Part shown: positions 26,285 to 34,887 of the stretch, piece by piece
Layout of the letters: each line of letters starts with the position of its first letter
Position numbering within the stretch: the first letter of the stretch is position 1
Assembly: GCA_000163695.1 (NCBI GenBank)
Contig: GG774890.1
Span: 352,722 to 416,721, forward strand
DNA from: Bacteroidetes oral taxon 274 str. F0058
GTDB taxonomy: Bacteria; Bacteroidota; Bacteroidia; Bacteroidales; Paludibacteraceae
DNA length: 64,000 nucleotides
Direction: 5' to 3'
Program-made: the position numbers and the translations under genes
The notes under the pieces: generated by a model
The model's input: only the letters and a program-made list of their open reading frames with translations
The model's database searches: none
Told to the model about the DNA's origin: nothing

Positions 26285-27145
26285 ATGAAAATTTTAACCG
26301 CAAAAGAGGAATTAAGAAAAGTCGTAGATGGCTTAAAGTCAGAGAATAAAACAATAGGTCTGGTGCCGACAATGGGTGCTTTGCACAGAGGACACCTGTC
26401 GTTGGTAGAGCGAGCCGTGGCACAGAATAACATTACTATTGTCAGTGTGTTTGTCAATCCTACGCAGTTCAATAACCCCGATGACCTGAGAAGCTACCCC
26501 CGTACGCTCGATGCCGACGTTGCCTTGCTCGAAAAAGCAGGCTGCAAATATGTTTTCGCCCCTAAGGTCGAAGATATTTATACCTCCGACGAACTCGGCT
26601 CTCCCTTTCAGTTCGATTTCGAAGGATTGGACAAAGTAATGGAAGGACGGTTTCGCCCCAATCACTTTAACGGAGTAGTGCAAATAGTGGGCAAACTCTT
26701 CGAATTGGCGAGCCCCGACAGAGCCTATTTCGGCGAGAAAGATTTTCAACAATTGGCTATAATACGCTTGATGACAAAGCGTTATCATCCTTCGGTAGAG
26801 ATAGTGGCTTGCCCGATAGTACGCGAAGATTCGGGATTGGCTATGAGTAGCCGCAATATGCTATTGTCTGATAATCAGCGAAAAGTGGCGTCGCATATAT
26901 ATGCTGTACTTGCAGAGGGGCGTCAGTTTGTACCCAATACGCCTGTGGCTGAGCTCAAAGAGTGTACCATAGCTGCAATAGAGCAAAAACCTGAACTTAA
27001 AGTAGAGTATTTCGAGATTGTAGATGGCAATACTTTGCAAAATATCGAAAAATGGGACGATACTTCTTATGTAGTTGGCTGTATCACAGTATATTGTGGC
27101 AAGGTAAGACTTATAGATAATATCTGCTATAAAAATATCGGATAA
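26285..27145 (+). CDS. panC: Pantoate--beta-alanine ligase
   Basis: Pantothenate synthetase joins pantoate and beta-alanine with ATP through a pantoyl-adenylate, the last step of vitamin B5 synthesis. The 286-residue protein shows VPTMGALHRGHLSLV (27-41, HxGH nucleotidyl-transferase motif), FVNPTQF, the FGEKDFQQL segment and the KMSKS-equivalent loop MSSRNM. In many Bacteroidota panD follows panC; here the next gene is on the opposite strand, so panD is elsewhere. Monocistronic with its own promoter. Confidence 0.95.
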   Translation: MKILTAKEELRKVVDGLKSENKTIGLVPTMGALHRGHLSLVERAVAQNNITIVSVFVNPTQFNNPDDLRSYPRTLDADVALLEKAGCKYVFAPKVEDIYTSDELGSPFQFDFEGLDKVMEGRFRPNHFNGVVQIVGKLFELASPDRAYFGEKDFQQLAIIRLMTKRYHPSVEIVACPIVREDSGLAMSSRNMLLSDNQRKVASHIYAVLAEGRQFVPNTPVAELKECTIAAIEQKPELKVEYFEIVDGNTLQNIEKWDDTSYVVGCITVYCGKVRLIDNICYKNIG

Positions 27146-27196
27146 TAACCGAACGTAACCTGCTATCAAGGTTTGGTTGTTGTATTTTGCTTGTTA

Positions 27197-28285
27197 TCAG
27201 TCTTTTGTTATCGTTTCTTTTTCTATTACCAAACGTTTGTAATAAGCTATGGCAATAGTGGTGAAGGGTAGTGCTATGATAAGCCCCAAGAAACCGAACA
27301 TCACTCCGAACGTAGACAATGATAGTAGTATTATTGCAGGACTCAGCCCCATATTTTTGCCCATAATGCGGGGGACTAAAAAGGCGTCTGTCGATAATTG
27401 AATGATTACGAATACTATTAGTATCCCCAACAGCATAAGACCCAGACTATTACCTGTCTCGGCACTGTTTATGAAAGCGAAAAATATCACGGGAATGAAC
27501 CCTAACGAGTGCAGATAGGGTACGAAACTGAGTATTCCCATCAATATCCCCATAACTATTGCCATCGGTAGACCTATGATGGTAAAGCCTATACTGTATA
27601 ATATCGCTATTATCAGGCATATAAGAGCTTGTCCGCGAAAATATCTATTCATTGCTCCCGACAGGTCTGTCTGCAACTCCTGTGCAAAATTACGGTAGTG
27701 CTTAGGGAATAGTTTTATCATATTGTCGCTTAGTTTTTCATAATCTTTCAGTATGAATATCACATACAGTACTGTGAAAAACATTGTACCGATAGCCAAT
27801 ACTACTTGCCATAGATTCGACATCAATCCCCAGAATTGAGGTACAACCTTGCCTATAATCACATTCAAAGTATCAAGCGATATTAATTTCTTGTAATCGA
27901 GAGCCTCGAAATGTATCTGTAAGTTTTTTATCAATACCTCATTTATAAACGGATAGGCATTTATATCTTGCAAATATTTGTCTACGAGGGGTATTATCTT
28001 CGACATCTCCTCGTATATAATGGGTATTATCAACATACCGAGCCCGAAAAGTACCCCGCATACGAGCAGCAACGCCAGTATAATGGATACGATACGGCTT
28101 TTTACGCGTATCCGATACTGTATGAAGCAAACGAGAGGGTGTATGAAATATGCTATCAACCAGCCTATTACGAAAGGAAGAAGTACTCCGTAAAGGTATC
28201 TTATAGAGAAAAAAATCAGTATCACCACCAATATCTTTATGATAAGGCGTACCGTGCTGTCGAGTGTATATTGTGTCTTGCCCAT
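27197..28285 (-). CDS. AI-2E family transporter (UPF0118)
   Basis: A 362-residue inner-membrane protein with about eight hydrophobic helices and the family's central soluble region (about 90-200). Typical phrases are RYLYGVLLPFVIGWLIAYFI split over helix 1-2 and the C-terminal PRIMGKNMGLSPAIILLSL block. Members export autoinducer-2 in some species but others move ions (Na+/H+) or have unknown cargo, so no substrate is claimed. It starts 27 bases downstream of the YihY-family gene stop and is likely co-transcribed with it. Confidence 0.82.
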   Translation of the reverse strand: MGKTQYTLDSTVRLIIKILVVILIFFSIRYLYGVLLPFVIGWLIAYFIHPLVCFIQYRIRVKSRIVSIILALLLVCGVLFGLGMLIIPIIYEEMSKIIPLVDKYLQDINAYPFINEVLIKNLQIHFEALDYKKLISLDTLNVIIGKVVPQFWGLMSNLWQVVLAIGTMFFTVLYVIFILKDYEKLSDNMIKLFPKHYRNFAQELQTDLSGAMNRYFRGQALICLIIAILYSIGFTIIGLPMAIVMGILMGILSFVPYLHSLGFIPVIFFAFINSAETGNSLGLMLLGILIVFVIIQLSTDAFLVPRIMGKNMGLSPAIILLSLSTFGVMFGFLGLIIALPFTTIAIAYYKRLVIEKETITKD

Positions 28286-28312
28286 AATTTCCGTGCTCTG
28301 ATAATTATTAGT

Positions 28313-29662
28313 TTATATGTCTTTTATTAGCAAATCTTTACTGTCTGCAGAAGTTTTGTCTTTGATTTCTTTTATCATCTCCCACATAGTGTTGTAATTG
28401 CCGTCGCGTTTGATGCCGTAGTTCTCTTTGCCGCTTTTCTCTACCCTGTCGAGTATGGTGGCAACCGATATTTTGTTTATGTCGAAAGCGGGCATATATG
28501 TGTGGTTGTTGTTGTCGTCTATTATTTCCACTATTATGTTGAGAGACAGCAATATCTTGACCGAGTCGTTGATGAGACGTATTGGCAGATTGCTCTTGTT
28601 GGCTATATATTCTGCCGATACCGGAGGCATATTCTCTTCGAAACGACTGATTATGATTTTTGTCGTCAATATTAGTACAAAATCCATAAAACGTCTCGAT
28701 ATCTTGTCTTTGTCGTACTCATAATATTTGTCTTTGAGATTCTGACTGACAAATGACAGTTCGGCACCGTACAAGACAATTAACCACGATATTTGCAACC
28801 AAAAGAAAAACAGAGGTATAGCGGCAAACGCACCGTAGACGGTATTGTATCGGGAGAGGTTTATCTGCCCATTGATATACAGATATTGGAATAGCTGGAA
28901 TGCCGTCCCGCAAATAATGCCCGCAAACAGGGCGTGAACGAATTTTACCTTGGTATTGGGTACGACCAGATAGAGCAGTGTAAACAGAAGCCAATAGAAG
29001 AAGAACGGTAGTATTCTCATAAACAGGTTGTTTAGAGGAGAGTACAGCTCGCCGAGTACGGAATTCATTCGGTTATTGACGTATATCGAGAAGCCGCTCG
29101 CCAAGCTTATTAGCACCGGAACAAGCACTATCAGAGCTATATATGTGGTGAATTGATGAAAAAACGAACGAGATTTTTCGACATTCCATATCTTGTTGAA
29201 GTTTGCCTCTATCTCCTGAAAGGTGCTGATAACCGTCCACAACAGAAATACTACACCTATGCCGATTACTACGCCGCCCGACATTTGCTCGAGGTAATTG
29301 TCGATAAATCCCGTTATATACGGTATCAATTCGCTCTGTCCGCTAAGTGAGTCTTCGATAACTTCGTTTACCCTTTCGGACATACCGAACCCTCGTCCTA
29401 CGGCGATGATAAGAGCCAATACAGGTACCAAAGCCAGTACTGTCCTGAACGACAGGGAGGTAGACCTCGCCATCAGTTCGCTCTTCACAAAACCTTTGAT
29501 TGATAAAATTATCTTGCGTAGTAGGTTGAATGTTAATGCTTTGGTCTTCGAGAGATTTCTGTCGCCTATCTCCCATATATCGTGTGTGAGAAATCGTATT
29601 ATCCCTCTGAAAAGAGATACTGCCGTCTCTATGATATTTGTCTTTCTTTTCTCTTTGCCCAT
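28313..29662 (-). CDS. YihY/BrkB family inner-membrane protein
   Basis: A 449-residue membrane protein of the YihY family (formerly misassigned as RNase BN). Six transmembrane segments lie between about 60 and 320, with the conserved phrase SLSFRTVLALVPVLALI. The C-terminal 120 residues form a soluble, probably winged-helix domain, as in other Bacteroidota members (longer than the roughly 300 residues of E. coli YihY). Function is unknown. It precedes the AI-2E transporter gene and lies 34 bases beyond the 3' end of rnpB. Confidence 0.82.
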   Translation of the reverse strand: MGKEKRKTNIIETAVSLFRGIIRFLTHDIWEIGDRNLSKTKALTFNLLRKIILSIKGFVKSELMARSTSLSFRTVLALVPVLALIIAVGRGFGMSERVNEVIEDSLSGQSELIPYITGFIDNYLEQMSGGVVIGIGVVFLLWTVISTFQEIEANFNKIWNVEKSRSFFHQFTTYIALIVLVPVLISLASGFSIYVNNRMNSVLGELYSPLNNLFMRILPFFFYWLLFTLLYLVVPNTKVKFVHALFAGIICGTAFQLFQYLYINGQINLSRYNTVYGAFAAIPLFFFWLQISWLIVLYGAELSFVSQNLKDKYYEYDKDKISRRFMDFVLILTTKIIISRFEENMPPVSAEYIANKSNLPIRLINDSVKILLSLNIIVEIIDDNNNHTYMPAFDINKISVATILDRVEKSGKENYGIKRDGNYNTMWEMIKEIKDKTSADSKDLLIKDI

Positions 29663-29693
29663 ATTAGCTGTGTTTCTGTGAGCGATATAAAAA

Positions 29694-30045
29694 ATAGTAG
29701 AACTATAAGCCGGATTCTGTAGTCCGCCATAGCGTACTGTCTGTCATTTATCTTGGGCAGGCATCGCTGCCTGTCTCCATCGTTCTACCCTCCGACTCGG
29801 GCGAGCAACCCTCATACATCGGTATACTTGAACTTTCAACACATAATGCGTACGGCACCGTTTGTCGCCAAACGGTCGGTAGGCTCTTACCCTGCCTTTT
29901 CACCCTTACCTTACAGTTACGTAAGGCGGTTGTTTTCTGTTACGCTCATTCGACCTCACGACCGACTTCCCGTTAGGAAGTATGCTGCTCTGCGTTGCCC
30001 GGACTTTCCTCCCCGAATACTCGGAGCGACAGACCGTTCTACTAT
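29694..30045 (-). ncRNA. rnpB: RNase P RNA (bacterial class A)
   Basis: Catalytic RNA that trims tRNA 5' leaders. On the minus strand the conserved blocks occur in order: GAGGAAAGTCCGGGC near the 5' end, AGGGTGAAAAGGCAGGGTAA with GAGCCTACCG, AGATAAATGACAG, and ACAGAATCCGGCTTATAG near the 3' end. The terminal P1 helix pairs AGTAGAAC with GTTCTACT, fixing the ends to within a few bases. Its length (about 350 nt) is typical. A TACCTTTG promoter element lies 5 bases before the predicted 5' end. The protein partner rnpA is also in this window, about 22 kb away. Confidence 0.96.
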
Positions 30046-30049
30046 ATTG

Positions 30050-30057
30050 CAAAGGTA
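30050..30057 (-). promoter_or_regulatory. -7 element of rnpB promoter (TACCTTTG)
   Basis: TACCTTTG on the minus strand placed 5 bases from the predicted rnpB 5' end, the expected -7 distance. Confidence 0.75.
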
Positions 30058-30101
30058 ATATATTTTTTTTACCGAGCCAGACGACTGCCGTCAAAAATAT
30101 C

Positions 30102-30137
30102 AAAAAAAGAGACAAACTCGTATGTTTGCCTCTTTTA
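30102..30137 (-). terminator. Intrinsic terminator of rplM-rpsI
   Basis: Minus-strand AAAAGAGGCAAAC pairs with GTTTGTCTCTTTT (one G-U pair) and is followed by a T run; it lies 54 bases after the rpsI stop and before the rnpB promoter. Confidence 0.8.
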
Positions 30138-30190
30138 CATTATCTGAGCATCGCCTTCTAAAAAGAACGATGTTGCTGTATATCAAGATA

Positions 30191-30577
30191 TTAACGTTTC
30201 GAGAATTGGAAGCGCTTGCGGGCTTTGGGGCGTCCCGGTTTCTTACGTTCTACGATACGGGCATCGCGGGTAAGAAAACCTTCGGCTTTCAGAGCGGGCT
30301 TGTTGGTCTCGTCTATCTTTACCAAAGCACGTGCTATCGCCAAACGCAGAGCTTCTGCTTGTCCTTTGTATCCGCCGCCACAGAGATTCACCTGTATGTC
30401 GAATTTATCTGTTGCTTCCAACTTGTTGAGCGGCTGACGAACAACGTATTGTAAAATAGTCGAAGGGAAATAATTCTCAAACTCACGTTTGTTGATGGTA
30501 ATCTTTCCTGAACCGGATTTCACAATCACACGGGCAATTGCTGCCTTTCTTCTTCCTATTGCATTTACTGTTTGCAT
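30191..30577 (-). CDS. rpsI: 30S ribosomal protein S9
   Basis: A 128-residue S9 protein with the family features IGRRKAAIARV (7-17), YFPSTILQYVVRQPL and the basic tail ending RKKPGRPKARKRFQFSKR split, whose terminal Lys-Arg reaches the P-site tRNA. It follows rplM by 8 bases in the conserved rplM-rpsI pair. In many Bacteroidota rpsB and tsf come next; here a terminator and rnpB follow instead. Confidence 0.97.
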   Translation of the reverse strand: MQTVNAIGRRKAAIARVIVKSGSGKITINKREFENYFPSTILQYVVRQPLNKLEATDKFDIQVNLCGGGYKGQAEALRLAIARALVKIDETNKPALKAEGFLTRDARIVERKKPGRPKARKRFQFSKR

Positions 30578-30585
30578 ACTTTCAA

Positions 30586-31041
30586 CTATCTAATTTTTTT
30601 TAAGTCAATTAATTTTGGAGACTGAGCCGTATGAGGATGCTCGCTGCCTGCGTATACATATAGATTTTTTATCACGTGAGAGGCAAGGATGTTCTTGGGT
30701 AGCATACCCTTTACAACCTTCTTTATCAGTGTCTCAGGCGATTTTGCCATAAGTTCGGCAGGGGTACTCTCGCGTTGTCCGCCCGGATAGAGCGTATGGC
30801 GGAAGTATATCCTGTCTGTCCATTTCTTGCCTGTCAGACGAACTTTGTCGGCATTAATGATTATCACGTTGTCTCCACAGTCTACGTGCGGAGTGAAACT
30901 TGGTTTGTATTTGCCTCTGAGCAATTTAGCTACCTGCGAAGCCATACGTCCGAGAACCAAGTCTTTAGCATCGACTAAAACCCACTCTTTCTGAGCGGTT
31001 GCTTTGTTGACTGATACTGTCTTATAACTTAGTGTGTTCAC
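30586..31041 (-). CDS. rplM: 50S ribosomal protein L13
   Basis: A 151-residue early-assembly protein of the large subunit. Visible family blocks: WVLVDAKDLVLGRMAS (20-35), the KYKPSFTPHVDCGDNV loop and LPKNILASHVIKNLYVY toward the end. The start is GTG (MNTLSYKT), the position at which Bacteroidota L13 proteins normally begin. A short purine-rich AAGAGG directly precedes it. The 145-base leader contains a repeated element (see 31088-31123), which could be a site for autogenous control. Confidence 0.96.
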   Translation of the reverse strand: MNTLSYKTVSVNKATAQKEWVLVDAKDLVLGRMASQVAKLLRGKYKPSFTPHVDCGDNVIIINADKVRLTGKKWTDRIYFRHTLYPGGQRESTPAELMAKSPETLIKKVVKGMLPKNILASHVIKNLYVYAGSEHPHTAQSPKLIDLKKIR

Positions 31042-31087
31042 CTCTTAAAATTATTTTTTACAAATTATACATTAATAAATATCACTC

Positions 31088-31123
31088 ATTAGCAGCGGGC
31101 TAAAATCCGTCTTGCGGGCTAAT
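31088..31123 (-). repeat. Repeated element in the rplM leader
   Basis: GCGGGCTAA occurs twice (31095-31103 and 31114-31122) with a 19-base period, and ATTAGC (31088-31093) can pair with GCTAAT (31118-31123). The element lies inside the 5' leader of rplM on the minus strand. Confidence 0.5.
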
Positions 31124-31192
31124 TCGCTCAGAATCCTGTTAAAATACCGATAATGAAATATTTACGTTATATGGATAATAATTTTCGGACTG

Positions 31193-31200
31193 CAAAGGTA
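31193..31200 (-). promoter_or_regulatory. -7 element of rplM-rpsI promoter (TACCTTTG)
   Basis: TACCTTTG on the minus strand; predicted transcript start near 31186 gives a leader of about 145 bases. Confidence 0.65.
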
Positions 31201-31293
31201 ATACATTTTTTTTAATCAACCAAAGAAATGTATATGTAAATAATCGATTGTCGGTCATTCGTTATGCAAGTCAATTATAATGCCACAGTTACA

Positions 31294-33858
31294 CTATTTT
31301 TCCCATACCCATTTTACGTAGCACATATCCTGACGGTATGGCAGGTCGTCGTTTTTGGGGAAGAGGCGGAAGCCGTAGCGATAAGAACCGCCTTGCTTTA
31401 TTCCGTAGTTTAGGTTGAAGTACATTAGACTGCCTTCTTTTTTGACCAAATTGAATTCTTTTGTCTTCTCGAACCGAAAATCGCTATTGCCGTTGGCGTG
31501 CAGCAGTACCAGTTCCAAACCTATACCGCTGTCGTTGAGGTTTTTGGTGTCTACTATTGCGTCCACATCGAAGACGTCGCCTATCGTGGGGCTTGTTGTC
31601 GTCTTTACCTTCAGCGAACGTATCTCTATCGAATCCCAATTGCGGACGACATTCTTCTTCCAAGCGACAATCCGACGAGCTTTCTCGAAATTGTTGGCAC
31701 ATAGCGATTTGTTCCTTTTCTCGAGTACCAAATAAAATTTACTGATGTAATCGTCTATCATTCGTTTGGTTGTATAGCGGGGAGTGATTTGTGCAATAGA
31801 ATTTTTGATGTATCCTACCCATTTGGCAGGGTAGTCGTAACCGCTTCTGTCGAAAAACATCGGTATAATCTCGTTCTCGAGCATCGTATATATTGTCGCT
31901 GCATCTAAATGGTCTTGATATTGAGTGTTTTCGTAGGTCTGCTTTTCGGTCAGAGCCCATCCTGCTCCATCGACGTATCCCTCATACCACCAGCCGTCTT
32001 TTACCGAGAAGTTGAGTACGCCGTTCATCTGAGCCTTTTCGCCTGATGTGCCGGAGGCTTCCTGCATACGTGTCGGCGTATTGAGCCAGATGTCCACTCC
32101 CGAGACAAGACGTTTTGCAAGCCTCATATCGTAATTTTCGAGGAATATTATTTTACCCAGAAACTGCGGCATACGCGATACCTCGATTATGTGTTTTATC
32201 AGTCCTTGACCGGCTCCGTCGGCTGGGTGTGCCTTGCCTGTGAAGATAAACTGTACGGGGTAGTGCGGGTTATTTACGATTTTGTCGAGGCGTTCCAAGT
32301 CGTTGAAAAGCAGGTGGGCACGTTTATATGTCGCGAAGCGGCGTCCGAACCCTATTATCAAGGCGTTGGGATTCATATTGTTTAATATGGATACAATCTT
32401 CGACGGGTCTTGCTGGGTTTTCAGCCAATTGTCTTCGAACTGCGACTTTATATACTTTATCAATTTGTTTTTCTGTACAATACGTGTATGCCAAATCTTT
32501 TCGTCGGGTACGTTGTATATCTTTTTCCATATCTCGAGGTTCGATTGGTCGTTATAGAACTCTTTGGTGAAAGTGTCTTCGTATAGCAGTTTCCATTCGG
32601 AGGCAGTCCAGCTTGGCAGGTGTACACCGTTGGTTACGTAGCTCACGTGGTTCTCTTCGGGGAAATATCCGCTCCACAGGTTGGCAAACATATTTTTCGA
32701 TACCTCTCCGTGCAGATAGCTTACTCCGTTGATAAACTGCGAGGTATTACAGGCAAATACACTCATAGAGAATTTTTCGTGAGTATCGGGATTGTTGCGT
32801 CCCATATTTATAAGGTCGTTCCAAGTAATACCGAGCCTCGACGGGTATTCGTGCATATATCGGTTGAAGAGGTCTTCTTCGAAATAGTCGTGTCCGGCAG
32901 GCACCGGTGTATGCACCGTATATAACGAAGAAGAGCGAACCATCTCCAATGCTTCGTAGATATTGAGTTTGTCGTTCTGCACATAATCCACAAGTCGTTG
33001 CAGATTTATCAGTGCGGCGTGTCCTTCGTTGCAGTGGTATACATCTTGGCGGACGCCGAGTCTCTGTAATGTCAGTATGCCGCCGATACCGAGCATAATC
33101 TCCTGTTTGAGGCGGTTTTCGTTGTCGCCTCCGTAGAGTTGATGCGATATGGTACGGTCTTCTTCGGTGTTTATATCTATGTCGGTATCGAGCAGATACA
33201 GAGGTATTCGTCCTACGTCGGTACGCCAGATATGTGCGTAAACCATTCTGTTGGGGAAAGGCACGGAGATGACGACAGCATTATCGTGTTCGTCTTTTAC
33301 CTGACTTATACAGAGTTTATTGAAATTCTGTGCTTCGTAATTGGCTATTTGTTGCCCATCGACCGATAGCGACTGTGTAAAGTAACCGTAGCGGTACAGA
33401 AAACCCACTGCCACCATATTGATACGTGAGTCGGAGGCTTCTTTCAGATAGTCGCCTGCGAGTACTCCGAGCCCTCCGGAGTAGATTTTCAGATGGTCTG
33501 TAAGTCCGTATTCCATACTGAAATAGGCTATCGACGGCACGTCCGTCCTAAACGGGGTATTGATATAATCTACAAATCGCTTATATACTTTGTCGAGAGT
33601 AGAACAGAATGTCTTGTCTTTCGATAGCTCTTCGAATCGTTCTTCTTCGACCACATCGAGCAGAGCTTGGGGGTTCTGTCGTGAGAGACTCCATATTTTG
33701 GGGTCTATCGACTTGAATATTTCGCGTACATCGTGATTCCAAGTCCAGTACAGATTATGAGCCAAATCGTTGAGATGTTCGAGGTTGTGAGGTAGTTTAG
33801 TTTTCACCGCCAGTTCGCCCCAAATAGGCTCATTCGCATTATTTACTTTTATTTCCAT
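31294..33858 (-). CDS. glgP: Alpha-glucan (glycogen) phosphorylase, DUF3417-containing
   Basis: An 854-residue GT35 phosphorylase that releases glucose-1-phosphate from glycogen or maltodextrins. The N-terminus (about 10-120) is the DUF3417 domain typical of the shorter, bacterial/archaeal-type enzymes (HNLEHLNDLAHNLYWTW). The catalytic part holds SMEYGL, GGLGVLAGDYLKEASD and the pyridoxal-phosphate region EASGTSGEKAQMNG in which the Lys binds PLP. A beta-rich C-terminal domain (about 760-854) follows. It lies 69 bases behind the P-loop kinase gene on the same strand and is probably in one transcript. Confidence 0.93.
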   Translation of the reverse strand: MEIKVNNANEPIWGELAVKTKLPHNLEHLNDLAHNLYWTWNHDVREIFKSIDPKIWSLSRQNPQALLDVVEEERFEELSKDKTFCSTLDKVYKRFVDYINTPFRTDVPSIAYFSMEYGLTDHLKIYSGGLGVLAGDYLKEASDSRINMVAVGFLYRYGYFTQSLSVDGQQIANYEAQNFNKLCISQVKDEHDNAVVISVPFPNRMVYAHIWRTDVGRIPLYLLDTDIDINTEEDRTISHQLYGGDNENRLKQEIMLGIGGILTLQRLGVRQDVYHCNEGHAALINLQRLVDYVQNDKLNIYEALEMVRSSSLYTVHTPVPAGHDYFEEDLFNRYMHEYPSRLGITWNDLINMGRNNPDTHEKFSMSVFACNTSQFINGVSYLHGEVSKNMFANLWSGYFPEENHVSYVTNGVHLPSWTASEWKLLYEDTFTKEFYNDQSNLEIWKKIYNVPDEKIWHTRIVQKNKLIKYIKSQFEDNWLKTQQDPSKIVSILNNMNPNALIIGFGRRFATYKRAHLLFNDLERLDKIVNNPHYPVQFIFTGKAHPADGAGQGLIKHIIEVSRMPQFLGKIIFLENYDMRLAKRLVSGVDIWLNTPTRMQEASGTSGEKAQMNGVLNFSVKDGWWYEGYVDGAGWALTEKQTYENTQYQDHLDAATIYTMLENEIIPMFFDRSGYDYPAKWVGYIKNSIAQITPRYTTKRMIDDYISKFYLVLEKRNKSLCANNFEKARRIVAWKKNVVRNWDSIEIRSLKVKTTTSPTIGDVFDVDAIVDTKNLNDSGIGLELVLLHANGNSDFRFEKTKEFNLVKKEGSLMYFNLNYGIKQGGSYRYGFRLFPKNDDLPYRQDMCYVKWVWEK

Positions 33859-33927
33859 ATATTTGGCTTCTATTTCTGATGTTTTTTGTTGGTGTTTTTT
33901 AGTTTTACTTTATGAGGCAAAAATGGC

Positions 33928-34746
33928 TTAAGGTTCTATGAGATATTTGAAATCATTGTTTTGCTGCCACTTTGCTATTAGCTCTTTGTCGTGGAAGTTC
34001 CCTGTTTGTCTATCGGATACGTAATTGACCCTCACGAGCGGTAGTTTTTCCTTTGTCGCTGCTGCCACTTTTGCGTGTCCGCTTAGGATATAGTCGAACG
34101 AATCGACGTTCGTAACCGTTATGTCGTTGCTTTGGTCTGTTGCGAGTGTAGGGTAGAGGTTTCGTGGAGAAACGAACGCTTGGGGTGTGTGATTATTTTT
34201 CATTATGTCGAATTTTTCGAATTCGGAGAGTATTATTTCGCATACATCCTTAGGCGGTACCTCTGTGGTATCTATTATAAGGTCGTAGTTGGTATAGTCG
34301 AGACAATCGACACCGTAGTATAGTTTGTATCGTTTTACCTCACTCTTCTTGCGTTCGACTATTTTCATAGCCGCTTCTTGTATGGAGGTGTAGTTTTCGT
34401 TGATACGCTCTTTGTCGCCTGAGATACGTTGTGCCGATACCACGATATTGGTCTTCAGAAATACTTTGAACGAGTTTGGTATGAAATACCAGGCGAGTCG
34501 TGAGTCTACTATGAGATTCTCGGCATCTACGAGCGATTTGAACGTGTTGTCTATCTCTTGGTCTATTTCGGGGTGAGTCTCTGCATATACGTTTAGTTCG
34601 TTGGTAGTCATCGAATAACGTTCTGCTATACGTCTCTGTATCTGTCCTGTGTAGACGTATTCGTAATTCATTGTTTTACATAAAATTGCAGATACAGTAC
34701 TCTTGCCGCTACCCAAATCGCCTGTTAGTGATATTGTTTTAGACAT
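33928..34746 (-). CDS. P-loop kinase (cytidylate kinase-like) with ParB/sulfiredoxin-like C-terminus
   Basis: A 272-residue protein in two parts. Residues 1-175 form a nucleoside-monophosphate-kinase-like P-loop domain: Walker A GDLGSGKST (9-17), the DSRLAWYF segment (about 80) and a lid with RISGDKERI, as in the cytidylate kinase-like family. Residues about 185-272 resemble a ParB/sulfiredoxin-type domain, with ILSGHAKVAAATKEKLPLV corresponding to the phosphate-binding GHxRxxAA motif; the usual His-Arg is His-Ala-Lys here. Substrate unknown. The gene leads a likely two-gene unit with glgP and has a promoter (TAATTTTG) facing away from the transglutaminase gene. Confidence 0.68.
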   Translation of the reverse strand: MSKTISLTGDLGSGKSTVSAILCKTMNYEYVYTGQIQRRIAERYSMTTNELNVYAETHPEIDQEIDNTFKSLVDAENLIVDSRLAWYFIPNSFKVFLKTNIVVSAQRISGDKERINENYTSIQEAAMKIVERKKSEVKRYKLYYGVDCLDYTNYDLIIDTTEVPPKDVCEIILSEFEKFDIMKNNHTPQAFVSPRNLYPTLATDQSNDITVTNVDSFDYILSGHAKVAAATKEKLPLVRVNYVSDRQTGNFHDKELIAKWQQNNDFKYLIEP

Positions 34747-34836
34747 TATAAGACTTATGTTTACGGTTTCAAAATGCTATGTGTTAAAATAGATTAAATA
34801 TGTAGGCTTTTAATTATAGTGTTGCCTATTTTCCTG

Positions 34837-34844
34837 CAAAATTA
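34837..34844 (-). promoter_or_regulatory. -7 element of the kinase-glgP promoter (TAATTTTG)
   Basis: TAATTTTG on the minus strand, 91 bases before the kinase ATG. It is only 13 bases from the -7 element of the divergent gene, so the two promoters overlap. Confidence 0.6.
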
Positions 34845-34857
34845 TAAAAAAATATTA

Positions 34858-34865
34858 TAACTTTG
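34858..34865 (+). promoter_or_regulatory. -7 element of the transglutaminase-like gene (TAACTTTG)
   Basis: TAACTTTG, 22 bases upstream of the TTG start at 34888; overlaps the divergent kinase promoter. Confidence 0.6.
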
Positions 34866-34887
34866 CACTATAAAATCGATTTGTACA

